In this document: in pieces, positions 1-8,483 of the stretch
How positions within the stretch are numbered: position 1 is the first letter of the stretch
Layout of the letters: each line of letters begins with the position of its first letter
From: Opitutia bacterium
GTDB taxonomy: Bacteria > Verrucomicrobiota > Verrucomicrobiia > Opitutales > Opitutaceae
Assembly (NCBI GenBank): GCA_947474365.1
Contig: CANJIU010000049.1
Location: 1-64,000 of the forward strand
Direction: 5' to 3'
Length of the DNA: 64,000 nt
Made by a program: the position numbers and the translations under genes
Notes under the pieces: model-generated
Databases searched by the model: none
What the model was told of the DNA's origin: nothing
Seen by the model: the letters and a program-made list of their open reading frames with translations, nothing else

Positions 1-2
1 CC

Positions 3-293
3 GCGCACGGCGCCCAATTCTTCAAGGACTGGCACCGCAGCGTTGTTCGCACCCGCCTCACCAGGGTCAAGGCGGTGGCCGCGACACTCAAAAAGCATCT
101 GACCAACCTGCTGACCTACTTCGTGTATCCGATTACCAACGCCAGCTCCGAAGGCTTCAATTCGAAGTTCCAAGCCATCAAGTCAGACGCGCGGGGCTTC
201 CGCAGCTTCGCCAACTATCGGGCGCGCATCCTCTTTCACTGCGGCAAACTCAGCCTCTTGCCGGATTTGCTCCGTCCCTCGGGCTGCCACTAA
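3..293 (+). CDS. ISL3-family transposase, C-terminal part (cut by window edge)
   Basis: The reading frame is open from base 3 to the TAA at 291-293, so the gene begins outside the window. The product carries the C-terminal signature of ISL3-type DDE transposases: an FFKDWH segment, a YPITNASSEGFNSK block containing the last acidic catalytic residue, and a GFRSFANYRARILF tail followed by CGKLSLLP. The protein would cut and rejoin DNA at the ends of its insertion sequence. An internal GTG at 75 is available but sits inside conserved sequence and is unlikely to be the start. The stop overlaps the 3' end of a gene fragment on the other strand, so the end of the element should lie very close by. 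I could not identify the terminal inverted repeat. Family assignment is confident; whether the element is intact cannot be judged here. Confidence 0.85.
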   Translation, partial: AHGAQFFKDWHRSVVRTRLTRVKAVAATLKKHLTNLLTYFVYPITNASSEGFNSKFQAIKSDARGFRSFANYRARILFHCGKLSLLPDLLRPSGCH

Positions 294-1156
294 GAAACCG
301 GGACAACCAAAAGAACCCCCAGGAGGGTCGTAATCTCCGCTCGGTGGCTCAGCTCGCTTCGGTACTCTTCGTCGAGCAGACGTTGGGTGGCCGCTGCGTG
401 CCAGCTCGTGAACGCCTTTAGCAGATCGTCAGTGGTCGCCGAGGTGATCTGCAGGAACAGGTTAAGGTCGTCCACGGCGTCCAGATACCCGGGCTCACTG
501 AACTCTATGTCCTCCGGCTGCGTGCTGCGCTGTTGAACCTCGCCGACAAAGGGCGCGTATGACTCCGAACTGCCACCCCGGTTCAGATGACTCTTGATCA
601 AATGCAGGTTTCGGGAAACCACCCGCTTGTCCATACCGTGGAACACTGATCGCTGGTGCCACGGATCTTGCCCGATCGTCCTGAGCAACCAGACCAACGG
701 TCGCATGGTACTGGCCGAGAATGCACCTGAGGTGGTCGGTGCCGCGGGTTTGGTGCGGATGCGGATCACGGCGCCTTCACCATGAATGATCGGCGCTGTC
801 GAGAGGCGCAGGTCGAATCGCTTGGTCGAAAACTTCCGGCAATCGAGGCGCCCTTCCTGCGGAAACCCGCGTTGCCGGAGGTTGCTCATGGCCTTCAGGC
901 GCGCGATCAGGTCCGGGCCGGCGGCTTTGGGCAGGCGCGCCTTCTCGCGGCAGCGACCGTTGATCCGCAGGTGGACCAGGAGTTCGTTTTCCGTCGGCTG
1001 AATGTGGAGGTCAGAGTCGCCAGCGGTGCAGGCATTCTCGATGAGCTGGCCGATGAACTGGTCGATGAGGTGCGAGGTCCGATCTTCCCGCTGCGCCGAA
1101 GTCCGGCCGCCGCGGAAAACGGCAAGGAGCCGAGATGCACCGGCGACAAGTCCCAT
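290..1156 (-). pseudogene. GspE/PilB-like secretion ATPase fragment fused to unrelated C-terminus
   Basis: Residues about 30-135 match the N2 domain of type II secretion/type IV pilus ATPases (GspE/PilB): an SDLHIQP block, a LRINGRCRE block, PQEGRL and an HGEGAVIRI segment. The match stops where the nucleotide-binding domain should begin. No Walker A, Asp box, Walker B or tetracysteine motif follows, and the last 150 residues resemble nothing I know. A few residues also seem missing before the RQRGFPQ segment. The ORF is 288 codons against more than 550 for the family, so it cannot be a working ATPase. It starts two bases after the stop of a receiver-domain remnant and ends inside the transposase tail, which fits a rearranged locus. 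Pseudogene status is inference: the frame itself is open and could yield a chimeric protein. Confidence 0.6.
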
Positions 1157-1158
1157 AA

Positions 1159-1308
1159 TCAGCTCCTCGTGATCCAGGACCGGACTCCCTGAAAGTCCTC
1201 CAAATCGACGGGCTTTTGCAGCGTGGCGACGTAGCCGGATTCGGCGTATTTCTGGATCACCGCTTCTTGAGTGTAGCCGACCATTACGGAGGACTTGATG
1301 GCGGCGTA
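1159..1308 (-). pseudogene. response-regulator receiver domain, C-terminal remnant
   Basis: Read on the minus strand, about 50 codons ending at a TGA at 1159-1161 match the last third of a CheY-like receiver domain. They include the GYTQEAVIQKYAESGY stretch and an LQKPVDLEDF block whose KP is the conserved lysine-cis-proline pair. Upstream codons lose similarity at about 1308 and no start or phosphoacceptor half is present. The remnant lies directly before the GspE-like fragment, with a TGATTATG junction. The two may be leftovers of one regulator/secretion operon or of a kinase whose final domain was a receiver. Confidence 0.5.
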
Positions 1309-1779
1309 CGCCGAAGGGGTCAAAGCGCGAAACGCGAAAGGAGTGCCCCTTCCAATGAGGCAGCCACCCGCTGACCCAAGAGCGGGTCCCCGAGATACAG
1401 GCGAAATCGGCGCGAGCCCTCAGGTAAACAACCTTCGTACGTCAACCAGCCGCTTGGTTGGAAACGCAACAACCGATGAACGCGAGCGTCGGAAAGCCTC
1501 TCCTTTGAACGCACCATTGTTGGCGGTGAAACGGACCGAGGCACGCAGCGCGGTTGAGGGTTGCATCCGACCGGCGGGACCAAACCAGCCGCGCGATTCG
1601 CGGCTATTCGTCCGGTTATCCACCGGTATTCCTCCGGTTATCCACCGGTTGCCTTTGTCCGGCAAAACGGACCGGAGCACGCGGCCGGCGAGGGTGATAA
1701 ACCACCCGGAATCGGCCGGTTTCCGTGGAGGAAGCGCAGGAGACCCTAACCCCGGCCAGCGGCCTGCGCCGCGGCGACG
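1309..1779. other. non-coding, decayed stretch
   Basis: No reading frame here has a recognisable protein signature. The only structured element I see is a pair of tandem dyads at 1612-1649. The region separates the transposase/fragment patch from the sialidase gene and is probably degenerate sequence. Confidence 0.5.
1612..1649. repeat. two direct repeats of a 16-bp dyad, 22-bp period
   Basis: The sequence CCGGTTATCCACCGGT occurs at 1612-1627 and again at 1634-1649. Each copy is itself a dyad, CCGGT and ACCGG around a TATCC centre. The spacing of 22 bp is close to two helical turns, the geometry expected for cooperative binding of a dimeric regulator. The core also resembles a one-mismatch DnaA box, but only two copies are present. 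Confidence 0.45.
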
Positions 1780-3150
1780 TCAGTAAATCAACGTCCGAAA
1801 ATTTCTGACCCGGTGAAACGTGATGAGATTTCCATTATGCGCGGACTGCGCGCGCTCGTCACCGCTGCGCGCGAGGATCACCAGATCGTCGCCGTCGACG
1901 TCCATCGAGGCATAGTGCCGGGAGCCGCGATTTCCGGGACCGACGGCAACGAGGCCGGCGAAACACCAATCGACCATGTTTTTCGAAAAGTGAAGGACGA
2001 GCCGCGTCCGTTCATTGTTGGGCAATTGATGGCGATCCTTCGGCAACGCCTCCGGACGCGTCATCGAGTCGGTGGCTTGCGTGCCCAGGAGCCAATAGAG
2101 CTTCGTCGGCTCATCGTAAAGGACGTGGAAGCGCATCTGCCCGCCTGGAAACGGCAGGAACAGTTGCGTCTTTCCCGACGGCGCATGCACGAGCCCCGTC
2201 GTGAGGGTCCCGTCGTCGTTCTCGACGACCCGGGCGATCGCGGCAAACCCGGTGCCTCCGGTGTGCGCCCGCATGAAGAGATGAAACGTTCGCTGCCTGG
2301 GGTCGAACCACAGATGATTGGGATCCGTGATTTGGACGACGTTGGTCTCCAGCCAGCCCATCGGATGCATCGGCCGGCCCGGGGAGACTTGGTTTACCGC
2401 GGGGAACTTCTGGGAAAAGAAGGGCACGCCGAAGAAATCGAGCGCGAGATCGTTCTGGCGGTAGCCTGGAATGAGGTCGGCAAACGCCAGTTCGGAGGCA
2501 TAGGTCCAACTCGACGGGAGCGTAAGGTCATCCTGCTCGCGCGCCCGCATCACGACCGGGGCCAGATTGCCAATCGTCCACCCCGACTTGTTATCCTCAT
2601 AAATGCGCCGCTCCATCACCAGGTAGACATTCCCTTTGCCGTGCCAGACGTTGCAGGCGGTCGCATACCACTGGGGTTTCTTGGTCCCGAGATCCGCGGG
2701 AGCAGACCAATGCTCGCCCCGGTCATCCGACCGGAGGATCTTCAGGTCCTGGTCATGCCCGAGATAGTAGATCGCTTTTCCCGCCTGGAAAAGACGCGCT
2801 TGGTTGATGTTGGGGGTCGCGCGCGACGTCCAAGTCAGTCCGCCATCATCGGAGGTGCAAATGCGCGCCCACCAATGGCCCTCCGTGCGACTCGTCACTC
2901 CGCCCCGTTCGCTCGCCGCCACGAGGCGACCTCCCTCGAGGCGGAGAATGGAGGGAGTGTTGAGCGGCGACGGCGTACCCGGCGTCTCGTCGAACACCAC
3001 AGGATCCGGCGCCAGCGCGCGGATCGGTCCGTGCATCGGAGCGTTCGTGGAGTCGGCGGCCAGCGACCTGCCAGCAGTGCCCACCAGGAGCGGGCAGCCA
3101 ATGGTGAGCAGCATCAGGAGGCTTGAGCAGGAAGGAAACAGGATGGTCAT
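1780..3150 (-). CDS. secreted sialidase-like BNR-repeat hydrolase
   Basis: The 456-residue product starts with a signal peptide: a hydrophobic stretch LLMLLTIGCPLLVG and a likely cleavage after SLAA. The body is a six-bladed propeller of the exo-sialidase superfamily. Two Asp-box (BNR) motifs are visible, SDDGGLTW and SDDRGEHW. Family members release terminal sugars from glycans outside the cytoplasm, although many in this phylum act on substrates other than sialic acid. I place the start at the ATG at 3150, because the 79 codons upstream are translation of an intergenic inverted repeat and not protein-like. The nearest plus-strand neighbour is a Gfo/Idh/MocA oxidoreductase, transcribed divergently. 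Fold is confident; substrate is not inferable. Confidence 0.75.
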   Translation of the reverse strand: MTILFPSCSSLLMLLTIGCPLLVGTAGRSLAADSTNAPMHGPIRALAPDPVVFDETPGTPSPLNTPSILRLEGGRLVAASERGGVTSRTEGHWWARICTSDDGGLTWTSRATPNINQARLFQAGKAIYYLGHDQDLKILRSDDRGEHWSAPADLGTKKPQWYATACNVWHGKGNVYLVMERRIYEDNKSGWTIGNLAPVVMRAREQDDLTLPSSWTYASELAFADLIPGYRQNDLALDFFGVPFFSQKFPAVNQVSPGRPMHPMGWLETNVVQITDPNHLWFDPRQRTFHLFMRAHTGGTGFAAIARVVENDDGTLTTGLVHAPSGKTQLFLPFPGGQMRFHVLYDEPTKLYWLLGTQATDSMTRPEALPKDRHQLPNNERTRLVLHFSKNMVDWCFAGLVAVGPGNRGSRHYASMDVDGDDLVILARSGDERAQSAHNGNLITFHRVRNFRTLIY

Positions 3151-3304
3151 CGGCCGAAGGAGGTTCAAAACGTGACCGGGTTGGCCCAGAACAGTCAAAA
3201 CGAAGCAGTCAAGACGGGCCAGATTGGGCATCCCATCGTCCGCCCCCACCATGGGGCGCATCTGCGAATTGACGGTGAGACTATCGTCAGCAAGCAACCC
3301 TCTC

Positions 3305-3374
3305 GTAGCCGCGAGCGCCAGCGAGTGGATGCTCGTCGCGTTTTTCCGGTCCACTCGCTGGCGCTCGCGGCTAC
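3305..3374. repeat. REP-like 25-bp perfect inverted repeat
   Basis: Bases 3305-3329 and 3350-3374 are exact reverse complements over 25 bp, around a 20-base loop. The arms begin GTAGCCGCGAGCGCC and would form a very stable hairpin in RNA or single-stranded DNA. It sits between divergent genes, about 155 bp from the sialidase start and 87 bp from the oxidoreductase start, so it is not a terminator for either. Palindromic intergenic repeats of this kind are typically mobilised by REP-associated tyrosine transposases. One such gene lies at 33.7-34.7 kb, but the repeats next to it have a different sequence. Confidence 0.8.
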
Positions 3375-3460
3375 GGGTAACCGTCAACGTGGAGATGCGC
3401 CCTCACCATGATGGTGATTGCGACGTCAGCGACGGACGCCACGCTTGGCGCCAGGCTCCC

Positions 3461-4780
3461 ATGCAGAATCATCCGCTTTCCCGCCGCTCGCTCCTGAAAG
3501 GCGCGGCGTCCCTCGCCGCCCTGGCCGGTGTCGCCGGTTCGCTCCCCGCCGCATCGACTGCAGTCCGGCGGCCACGAAAGGTGCAACCGGGCGAAAAGCT
3601 TAATATCGCCTGTGTCGGTTGTGGCGGAAAGGGACAGACCGATGTCGAAGCCATGGCCGGCGAGAACATCGTGGCGCTGTGCGACGTCGATTGGTCGAAG
3701 GCGAAGCGCGTGGCGCAGCAGTATCCGGACGTCCCGAAATTTCAGGATTATCGCGTGATGCTGCGCGAACTCGACGAGCGGATCGACGCCGTCACGGTGA
3801 CGACGCCGGACCACATGCACTTTCCCATCGCCAAAATGGCGATCGAGATGGGCAAGCATGTCTACGTGCAGAAGCCGCTCACGCACACGGTGTGGGAGGC
3901 GCGGCAGCTGGCCGAGCTCGCCCGCCGGCACGGGGTCGCCACGCAAATGGGCAACCAGGGACAGGCCGAGGAAGGCGTGCGCGTGCTCTGCGAATATGTG
4001 GGGAGCGGCGCAATCGGCCCGGTGCGCGAAGTGCAGGTCTGGACAAACCGTCCCATCTGGCCCCAGGGGATCGAGCGTCCCAAGGAAACACCACCGGTTC
4101 CCGCGACGTTGAACTGGGATCTTTGGCTCGGGGTGGCGCCCGCGCGGCCGTACCATCCGGCGTATCATCCGTTCAAATGGCGCGGCTGGTTTGATTTCGG
4201 TACCGGGGCGCTGGGCGACATCGGCTGCCACTCGTTCGCGCCGATTCAGCGCGCGTTAAAACTCGGCCCGCCGTCGAGCGTCGAAGCGGTCTCGAGTCCG
4301 CTGGCCAAGGAAGCCTTCCCGCTGGCTTCGATTGTGCGCTATCAGTTTCCCGCGCGCGGCGACCTGCCGCCCGTAAAACTCACGTGGTATGACGGCGGGC
4401 TGAAGCCGGAGCGCCCTGCCGAACTCGAAGCCGACCGTACGCTCGGTGAAGGCGGCACGATCTTCGTCGGCGACAAGGGCGTCATTTACAACGGTCGCCT
4501 GCTGCCGGAATCACGGATGCACGCCCAGCCCCCGCCGCCGCGGACCTTGCCGCGCTCGCCGGGTCATTATCAGGAATGGTTGCTCGCCTGCAAAGGCGGT
4601 GAGCCCGCCGGATCGAACTTCGATATCGCCGGCCCCCAGGCCGAAACAATCCTGCTCGGAAACATCGCGCTGCGCACCCAGAAACGGCTGCTGTGGGACG
4701 CGGAAAACCTCCGGATCACGAACGTGCCGGACGCAAACGAGCAGCTGCGCCCGCGGTATCGGGAAGGCTGGGACGTCTGA
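3461..4780 (+). CDS. Tat-exported Gfo/Idh/MocA-family oxidoreductase
   Basis: The 439-residue protein opens with a twin-arginine signal (SRRSLLKGAASLAALAG), so it is folded in the cytoplasm and exported with its cofactor. A Rossmann NAD(P)-binding motif VGCGGKGQ follows at about residues 53-60. The usual EKP catalytic motif appears as QKP in YVQKPLTHT, a variant common in exported members of this family. The C-terminal half is the alpha/beta substrate domain with the GDIGCHSF segment. Relatives oxidise, reduce or epimerise sugars and inositols, and exported ones have been linked to glycoside processing. The ATG at 3461 is chosen because the signal peptide starts there. Its substrate is unknown. 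Confidence 0.85.
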   Translation: MQNHPLSRRSLLKGAASLAALAGVAGSLPAASTAVRRPRKVQPGEKLNIACVGCGGKGQTDVEAMAGENIVALCDVDWSKAKRVAQQYPDVPKFQDYRVMLRELDERIDAVTVTTPDHMHFPIAKMAIEMGKHVYVQKPLTHTVWEARQLAELARRHGVATQMGNQGQAEEGVRVLCEYVGSGAIGPVREVQVWTNRPIWPQGIERPKETPPVPATLNWDLWLGVAPARPYHPAYHPFKWRGWFDFGTGALGDIGCHSFAPIQRALKLGPPSSVEAVSSPLAKEAFPLASIVRYQFPARGDLPPVKLTWYDGGLKPERPAELEADRTLGEGGTIFVGDKGVIYNGRLLPESRMHAQPPPPRTLPRSPGHYQEWLLACKGGEPAGSNFDIAGPQAETILLGNIALRTQKRLLWDAENLRITNVPDANEQLRPRYREGWDV

Positions 4781-4871
4781 CACGACTTTCCCCGCTCTGA
4801 CCAGCGCCTTTCCCGTTCCGGCATTTGAACGTTGAACGTTTTCGCGCTCTCCGTCTCTTCCCTTCTCTCCT

Positions 4872-5690
4872 ATGCTGCGTTATTTCGCCTACGGGGTCCG
4901 CGACTTTGGCGACGCGCCCGACTGCTCGGATTTTCGGCTGAACTGGGAGTTCATTGTCACGTTCCGTCACGGGGTGAGCCCCGTCTTTCCCCACGATCCC
5001 CGACCCACGGAACCGGCCGCCAATTTTTGGGTGATGCCGCCCAAGCTCCGGTATAATTGGAATTTCCCCGCGACGAAGGTCGAGCGGGCGGTTTTTCACT
5101 TCGCCATGGTGCCCGAGCCGCTGGAGGATTTGGTCCGCTGGCAGGGAGCCTTCCGCCGTCAGCTCGCAGCGGACGAACTGACGGAGGTTCGGAACATCGC
5201 CACGACCGTCGATGCCGCGATGGCGCGCCGCGACCGCCTGAGCCCGCTACGCTTCCAGCGCGCCTTGATCGAACTGACGCTTCTGGCGTTGCGGCACGAG
5301 GTGGCCACGGCGGGGGAATCCACGCTCGAGACGCAGGTGGCCGATCGCGTCGAGTACGCTGTGGCGTGGTATCGCGAGCATCTGGCCGAGGGACCCAAGC
5401 TGGAACAGGTGGCCGCAGCCCTGCATCTCTCGGTCAGCCACCTCCGCCGGCTTTTTCACGCCTACTACCGCCGCAGCCCGAAGGAAGTTTTCGACCGGGT
5501 GCGCCTTGAAACCGCCGCTTCGCTGCTCGCCACCAGCACCGCGACACTCGAAGCCGTCGCCGGCCGCACGGGTTTCCACAGTGTCACGGATTTTTGCCGC
5601 GTCTTCAAAAAACGCTTCGGCCACCCACCCGACGAGTGGCGCCGCACCAAGGTTCGCGCCCGGCCGGCGGTTCCCGCCCCGGACCGGTGA
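4872..5690 (+). CDS. AraC-family transcriptional regulator
   Basis: The 272-residue protein has an N-terminal cupin-like sensing domain (about 1-140) and a C-terminal pair of helix-turn-helix motifs (about 165-262). The second motif includes the family signature from VAGRTGFHSVTDFCRVFKK to GHPPDEWR. Proteins of this class bind a small ligand and activate neighbouring promoters. The gene lies 91 bp after the oxidoreductase and 111 bp before a siderophore-type TonB receptor on the same strand, so either could be its target. No ligand can be deduced. Confidence 0.85.
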   Translation: MLRYFAYGVRDFGDAPDCSDFRLNWEFIVTFRHGVSPVFPHDPRPTEPAANFWVMPPKLRYNWNFPATKVERAVFHFAMVPEPLEDLVRWQGAFRRQLAADELTEVRNIATTVDAAMARRDRLSPLRFQRALIELTLLALRHEVATAGESTLETQVADRVEYAVAWYREHLAEGPKLEQVAAALHLSVSHLRRLFHAYYRRSPKEVFDRVRLETAASLLATSTATLEAVAGRTGFHSVTDFCRVFKKRFGHPPDEWRRTKVRARPAVPAPDR

Positions 5691-5760
5691 GCGATTCGGT
5701 CAACAAGCCGCGCGCTCCCGGGGATTGCGCCTGGCACCAGCGGACGCGAAATCGCGGCAC

Positions 5761-5783
5761 GCGGGTTCCGCCCACGAACCCGC
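5761..5783 (+). promoter_or_regulatory. 8-bp perfect leader hairpin before TonB receptor
   Basis: GCGGGTTC (5761-5768) and GAACCCGC (5776-5783) pair perfectly around a 7-base loop, ending 18 bases before the ATG of the TonB receptor at 5802. There is no T-run, so it is a poor terminator for the AraC gene. Its position near the ribosome-loading site suggests translational or mRNA-stability control, which is inference. Confidence 0.4.
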
Positions 5784-5801
5784 CACGCGTTCCCGCACCC
5801 C

Positions 5802-7955
5802 ATGAAATCCCCCCGCCGCACCCCAATCCTGATCGTCGCCGGCTGCCTCGCCGGCCTGCTGCCACCCGCCGCCCGCCTGACCGCTCAATCGGCCCCTCGA
5901 CCGGCCGCCACCAATGAGGCGTCGGTCGTCCAGCTGGACGAGTTTCAGGTCACGAGCGATCGCGACACGACCTATCGCGCCACCAACGCGACCGCGGGCA
6001 CCCGCCTCGGCACCAAGATCAAGGATCTGCCGCAATCGATCACCGTGCTCACGGAGGACTTCCTGCAGGACATTGCGGCAATCAACCTCGAGGACGCGCT
6101 GGCCTATGTCGGCGGCGTGTCGCCCGGCGAAGCGCAGCCCAACGCCGGCGACTCCTCGACCATTCGCGGTTACGCCTCGCCGTTTCCGTTCAAGGATGGC
6201 ATCCGCAACGAAAGCCTGAACACCCGGGGCGACATGGCGGATGTCGAACGGGTCGAGGTGTTGAAAGGTCCCTCGTCTTTCATCTACGGCAATGTCTTCG
6301 GCGTCGGCGGCGCCATCAACCTGGTCTCCAAGCGCCCGAAGCCGAAGGCCGCCTACAGCCTGCGCGCCATGGTCGGCCAGTACAATTTCCACCGGGGCCA
6401 GGTCGACGCCACCGGCCCCATCAGTAGCGACAAGTCGTGGATGTACCGGGTCGTTTACGCGCAGGAGGACGGCGACACGTATCGCGATTTCACGCACGGA
6501 AAGCGCCTCTTCGTCTCACCCAAACTGACCAAGGTATTCTCGTCCGCGACCCAGTTGAACCTCGATCTCGAATATCTCCGCACGTCCGTGACCAACGATC
6601 CCAACGTGCCCATTGCCGTCGGCGACACGCTCCCGATCCGCGTGCCGCCGTCGCATTTCCTCGGGGAGCCGTGGGCGACGAACGAGGTCCGCAAGCGCGC
6701 GGTCCGCGCGATCCTCGATCATCGTTTCACGCCCAACTGGGCCGTGCGTCAGGCCGTGGCCGTGGTGGTCAACGACGCCGACAAACACAATATCGCGCTT
6801 ACCGGCACCATCGACCCGGTGCGCTCCGTGACCACCAAGCAGGACGGGGCCCAAATCATCGAGGGGAAGTTCCTGCTCATCCAGGGCGACGTCGTGGGGC
6901 GCGTGCAAACCGGGCCGGTGAATCACCGCCTGTTGGGCGGCTACGAAGTGAGTCGCGACAACGTGCGCAACGACGTCTACAACACCCCGATTCTCGGCGG
7001 CTTCAATGTCTACCGGCCTGTCTACAACAATCCCCGCGGCCCCACAGCCTACACGTCGGGCATTCGCAACCGGCCAAGCGCCGTCGCTTTGTATCTGAAC
7101 GACCACGTCAGCATCCTGAAGGATCGCCTGCAGTTCATCGCCGGCGCCCGCCTCGACCAAATCAAGGGCAACAGCGACAACGTCGTCACGCGGGTCTCCG
7201 CGGATGTCAGCGTGCCCGGACATTGGACGCCGCGGTTCGGAGTGGTCGCCCGGCCGGTGGAGGCGCTGTCCTTTTACGCCGTCCACGCGGGGGGATTCAT
7301 CGCCGACCGCACCGCGCGGGTGGTCTGGCCGGATAATTCGCCGGTGAAGCCGGAGACCGGCACGATGTTCGAGGCGGGAGTGAAGGCGGAATTTCTCGAA
7401 GGGAAACTCAGCGTCAATGCCGCCGGCTTTTCCGTGACGCACGAGAACATCGTGCGAAATGCGCCGATCCCGCCGGCGCCCGCCGGCGCCATCATCCAGA
7501 ACGGCGCGGAGGAGGTGAATGGAACCGAAGTCAACTTCACGGCTGAACTCGCCCGCGGGCTGACGTTGATCGGCAGTTACAGCTACATCGACGGCTCGGT
7601 GAAGAAAGGGCAGAATAACATTCCCGACGGCAGGCCGCTCCAGAACACGCCGCGGCACGCCGGGCAACTCTGGGTGCGCTATGCGTTTCAGCAGGGCCCG
7701 TTGAGCGGGCTGGCCGCGCGCTTCGACCTCCGGCGCACGAGTGAAATCTTCGGCCGGGTGAATCAGAATGTACGGCTACCCGGCTACACGTTGATGAATG
7801 CTGGTCTCTCCTACCGCTGGAAACGACAGGTGAGCCTGCAGATCAACGTCAGCAACCTCGCCGACCACTATTACTACCGCGCCGCCGGCGCCAGTGCCCA
7901 AATCGCTCTCGGCGCCCCGCGCAACTGGATGTTCAGCACGAACTACAACTTCTGA
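5802..7955 (+). CDS. TonB-dependent siderophore-type receptor
   Basis: The 717-residue outer-membrane receptor has a signal peptide (about 1-30), a short extension with LDEFQVTSD near residue 50, a plug domain (about 60-170) and a 22-strand barrel ending in the aromatic FSTNYNF typical of outer-membrane proteins. The plug carries TRLGTKIKDLPQSITVLT and RVEVLKGPSSFIYG, matching the siderophore receptor family (TIGR01783, FhuE/FpvA-like), and is clearly different from the LSPFEV receptors elsewhere in the window. It would import a ferric chelate or similar ligand using TonB energy. No siderophore synthesis or ABC permease genes lie nearby; an AraC regulator is immediately upstream. A hairpin precedes the start. 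Confidence 0.88.
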   Translation: MKSPRRTPILIVAGCLAGLLPPAARLTAQSAPRPAATNEASVVQLDEFQVTSDRDTTYRATNATAGTRLGTKIKDLPQSITVLTEDFLQDIAAINLEDALAYVGGVSPGEAQPNAGDSSTIRGYASPFPFKDGIRNESLNTRGDMADVERVEVLKGPSSFIYGNVFGVGGAINLVSKRPKPKAAYSLRAMVGQYNFHRGQVDATGPISSDKSWMYRVVYAQEDGDTYRDFTHGKRLFVSPKLTKVFSSATQLNLDLEYLRTSVTNDPNVPIAVGDTLPIRVPPSHFLGEPWATNEVRKRAVRAILDHRFTPNWAVRQAVAVVVNDADKHNIALTGTIDPVRSVTTKQDGAQIIEGKFLLIQGDVVGRVQTGPVNHRLLGGYEVSRDNVRNDVYNTPILGGFNVYRPVYNNPRGPTAYTSGIRNRPSAVALYLNDHVSILKDRLQFIAGARLDQIKGNSDNVVTRVSADVSVPGHWTPRFGVVARPVEALSFYAVHAGGFIADRTARVVWPDNSPVKPETGTMFEAGVKAEFLEGKLSVNAAGFSVTHENIVRNAPIPPAPAGAIIQNGAEEVNGTEVNFTAELARGLTLIGSYSYIDGSVKKGQNNIPDGRPLQNTPRHAGQLWVRYAFQQGPLSGLAARFDLRRTSEIFGRVNQNVRLPGYTLMNAGLSYRWKRQVSLQINVSNLADHYYYRAAGASAQIALGAPRNWMFSTNYNF

Positions 7956-8158
7956 CGGACGGCCCGAACGGGCAGGTTGCGGAATGGCAAAGTTCACGCC
8001 CGACGACGCCCCAATTCCGAATTCGCGGCGACTGGGGATCGGCGAGCCCCGGGTGCTTGCCCCATCGCACCTAACTTTTGGATACGCTAGCGGTCGCTCC
8101 GCCGGGGCCTAGCGGTTGAAACAGCAGGCAGGCGGGGCGGAAAGTCGCCACCTCTCGG

Positions 8159-8483
8159 GTGCGAGCCAGGTGTTACAACAGAAGGATCCTCCGAGGGGTG
8201 GCGCGTGACCTCACACCGGGTCGAGCCTCTTCAGCGGGCCAACAGGGTGGGCATTGGCACGAGCCAATTCCCATCCCATGCGGCAACGGGAGTCGAACGG
8301 AGCGGGAGGGGCGGTTTCAAGCCGGAGACAATTCCTATCTCATGGTCGCAGCGGCAACAGACTGGGTGGTGCCGGGTACGTGCACGCCGCGGGATAGACT
8401 CCCTGGCGAGCACACGCGACTTGAGCGCCGGCGCCGACAACGTGGCAGCCTCCGAACGTGTTCGTGCGTGGATGTCGCCCGGG
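8159..8483 (+). ncRNA. possible group II intron 5' fragment (domain I), no maturase
   Basis: The segment begins with GTGCGAG, matching the GUGYG 5' end of group II introns. It continues with strings I associate with domain I of bacterial introns: a GTGTTACAACA stretch, GTCGAGCCTC followed by GGCCAACAGGGTGGG, and a GGTGCCGGGT stretch. A strong hairpin closed by ATTGGC/GCCAAT with an ACGA loop sits at about 8250-8270. No reverse transcriptase/maturase ORF follows: the TonB receptor stop is reached at 8484. If real, this is a truncated intron remnant. The assignment rests on remembered sequence similarity, not alignment. The preceding 200 bases (7956-8158) hold no gene that I can see. Confidence 0.4.

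Noticed and set aside
1612-1649. Replication origin with DnaA boxes
   Set aside because: Only two one-mismatch boxes, no AT-rich unwinding region and no dnaA, dnaN or parAB genes nearby.
8159-8400. Cobalamin riboswitch
   Set aside because: An AAGCCGGAGAC stretch recalls the end of that riboswitch, but the GCCACTG box and the other core elements are missing and the neighbouring genes on the plus strand do not fit.
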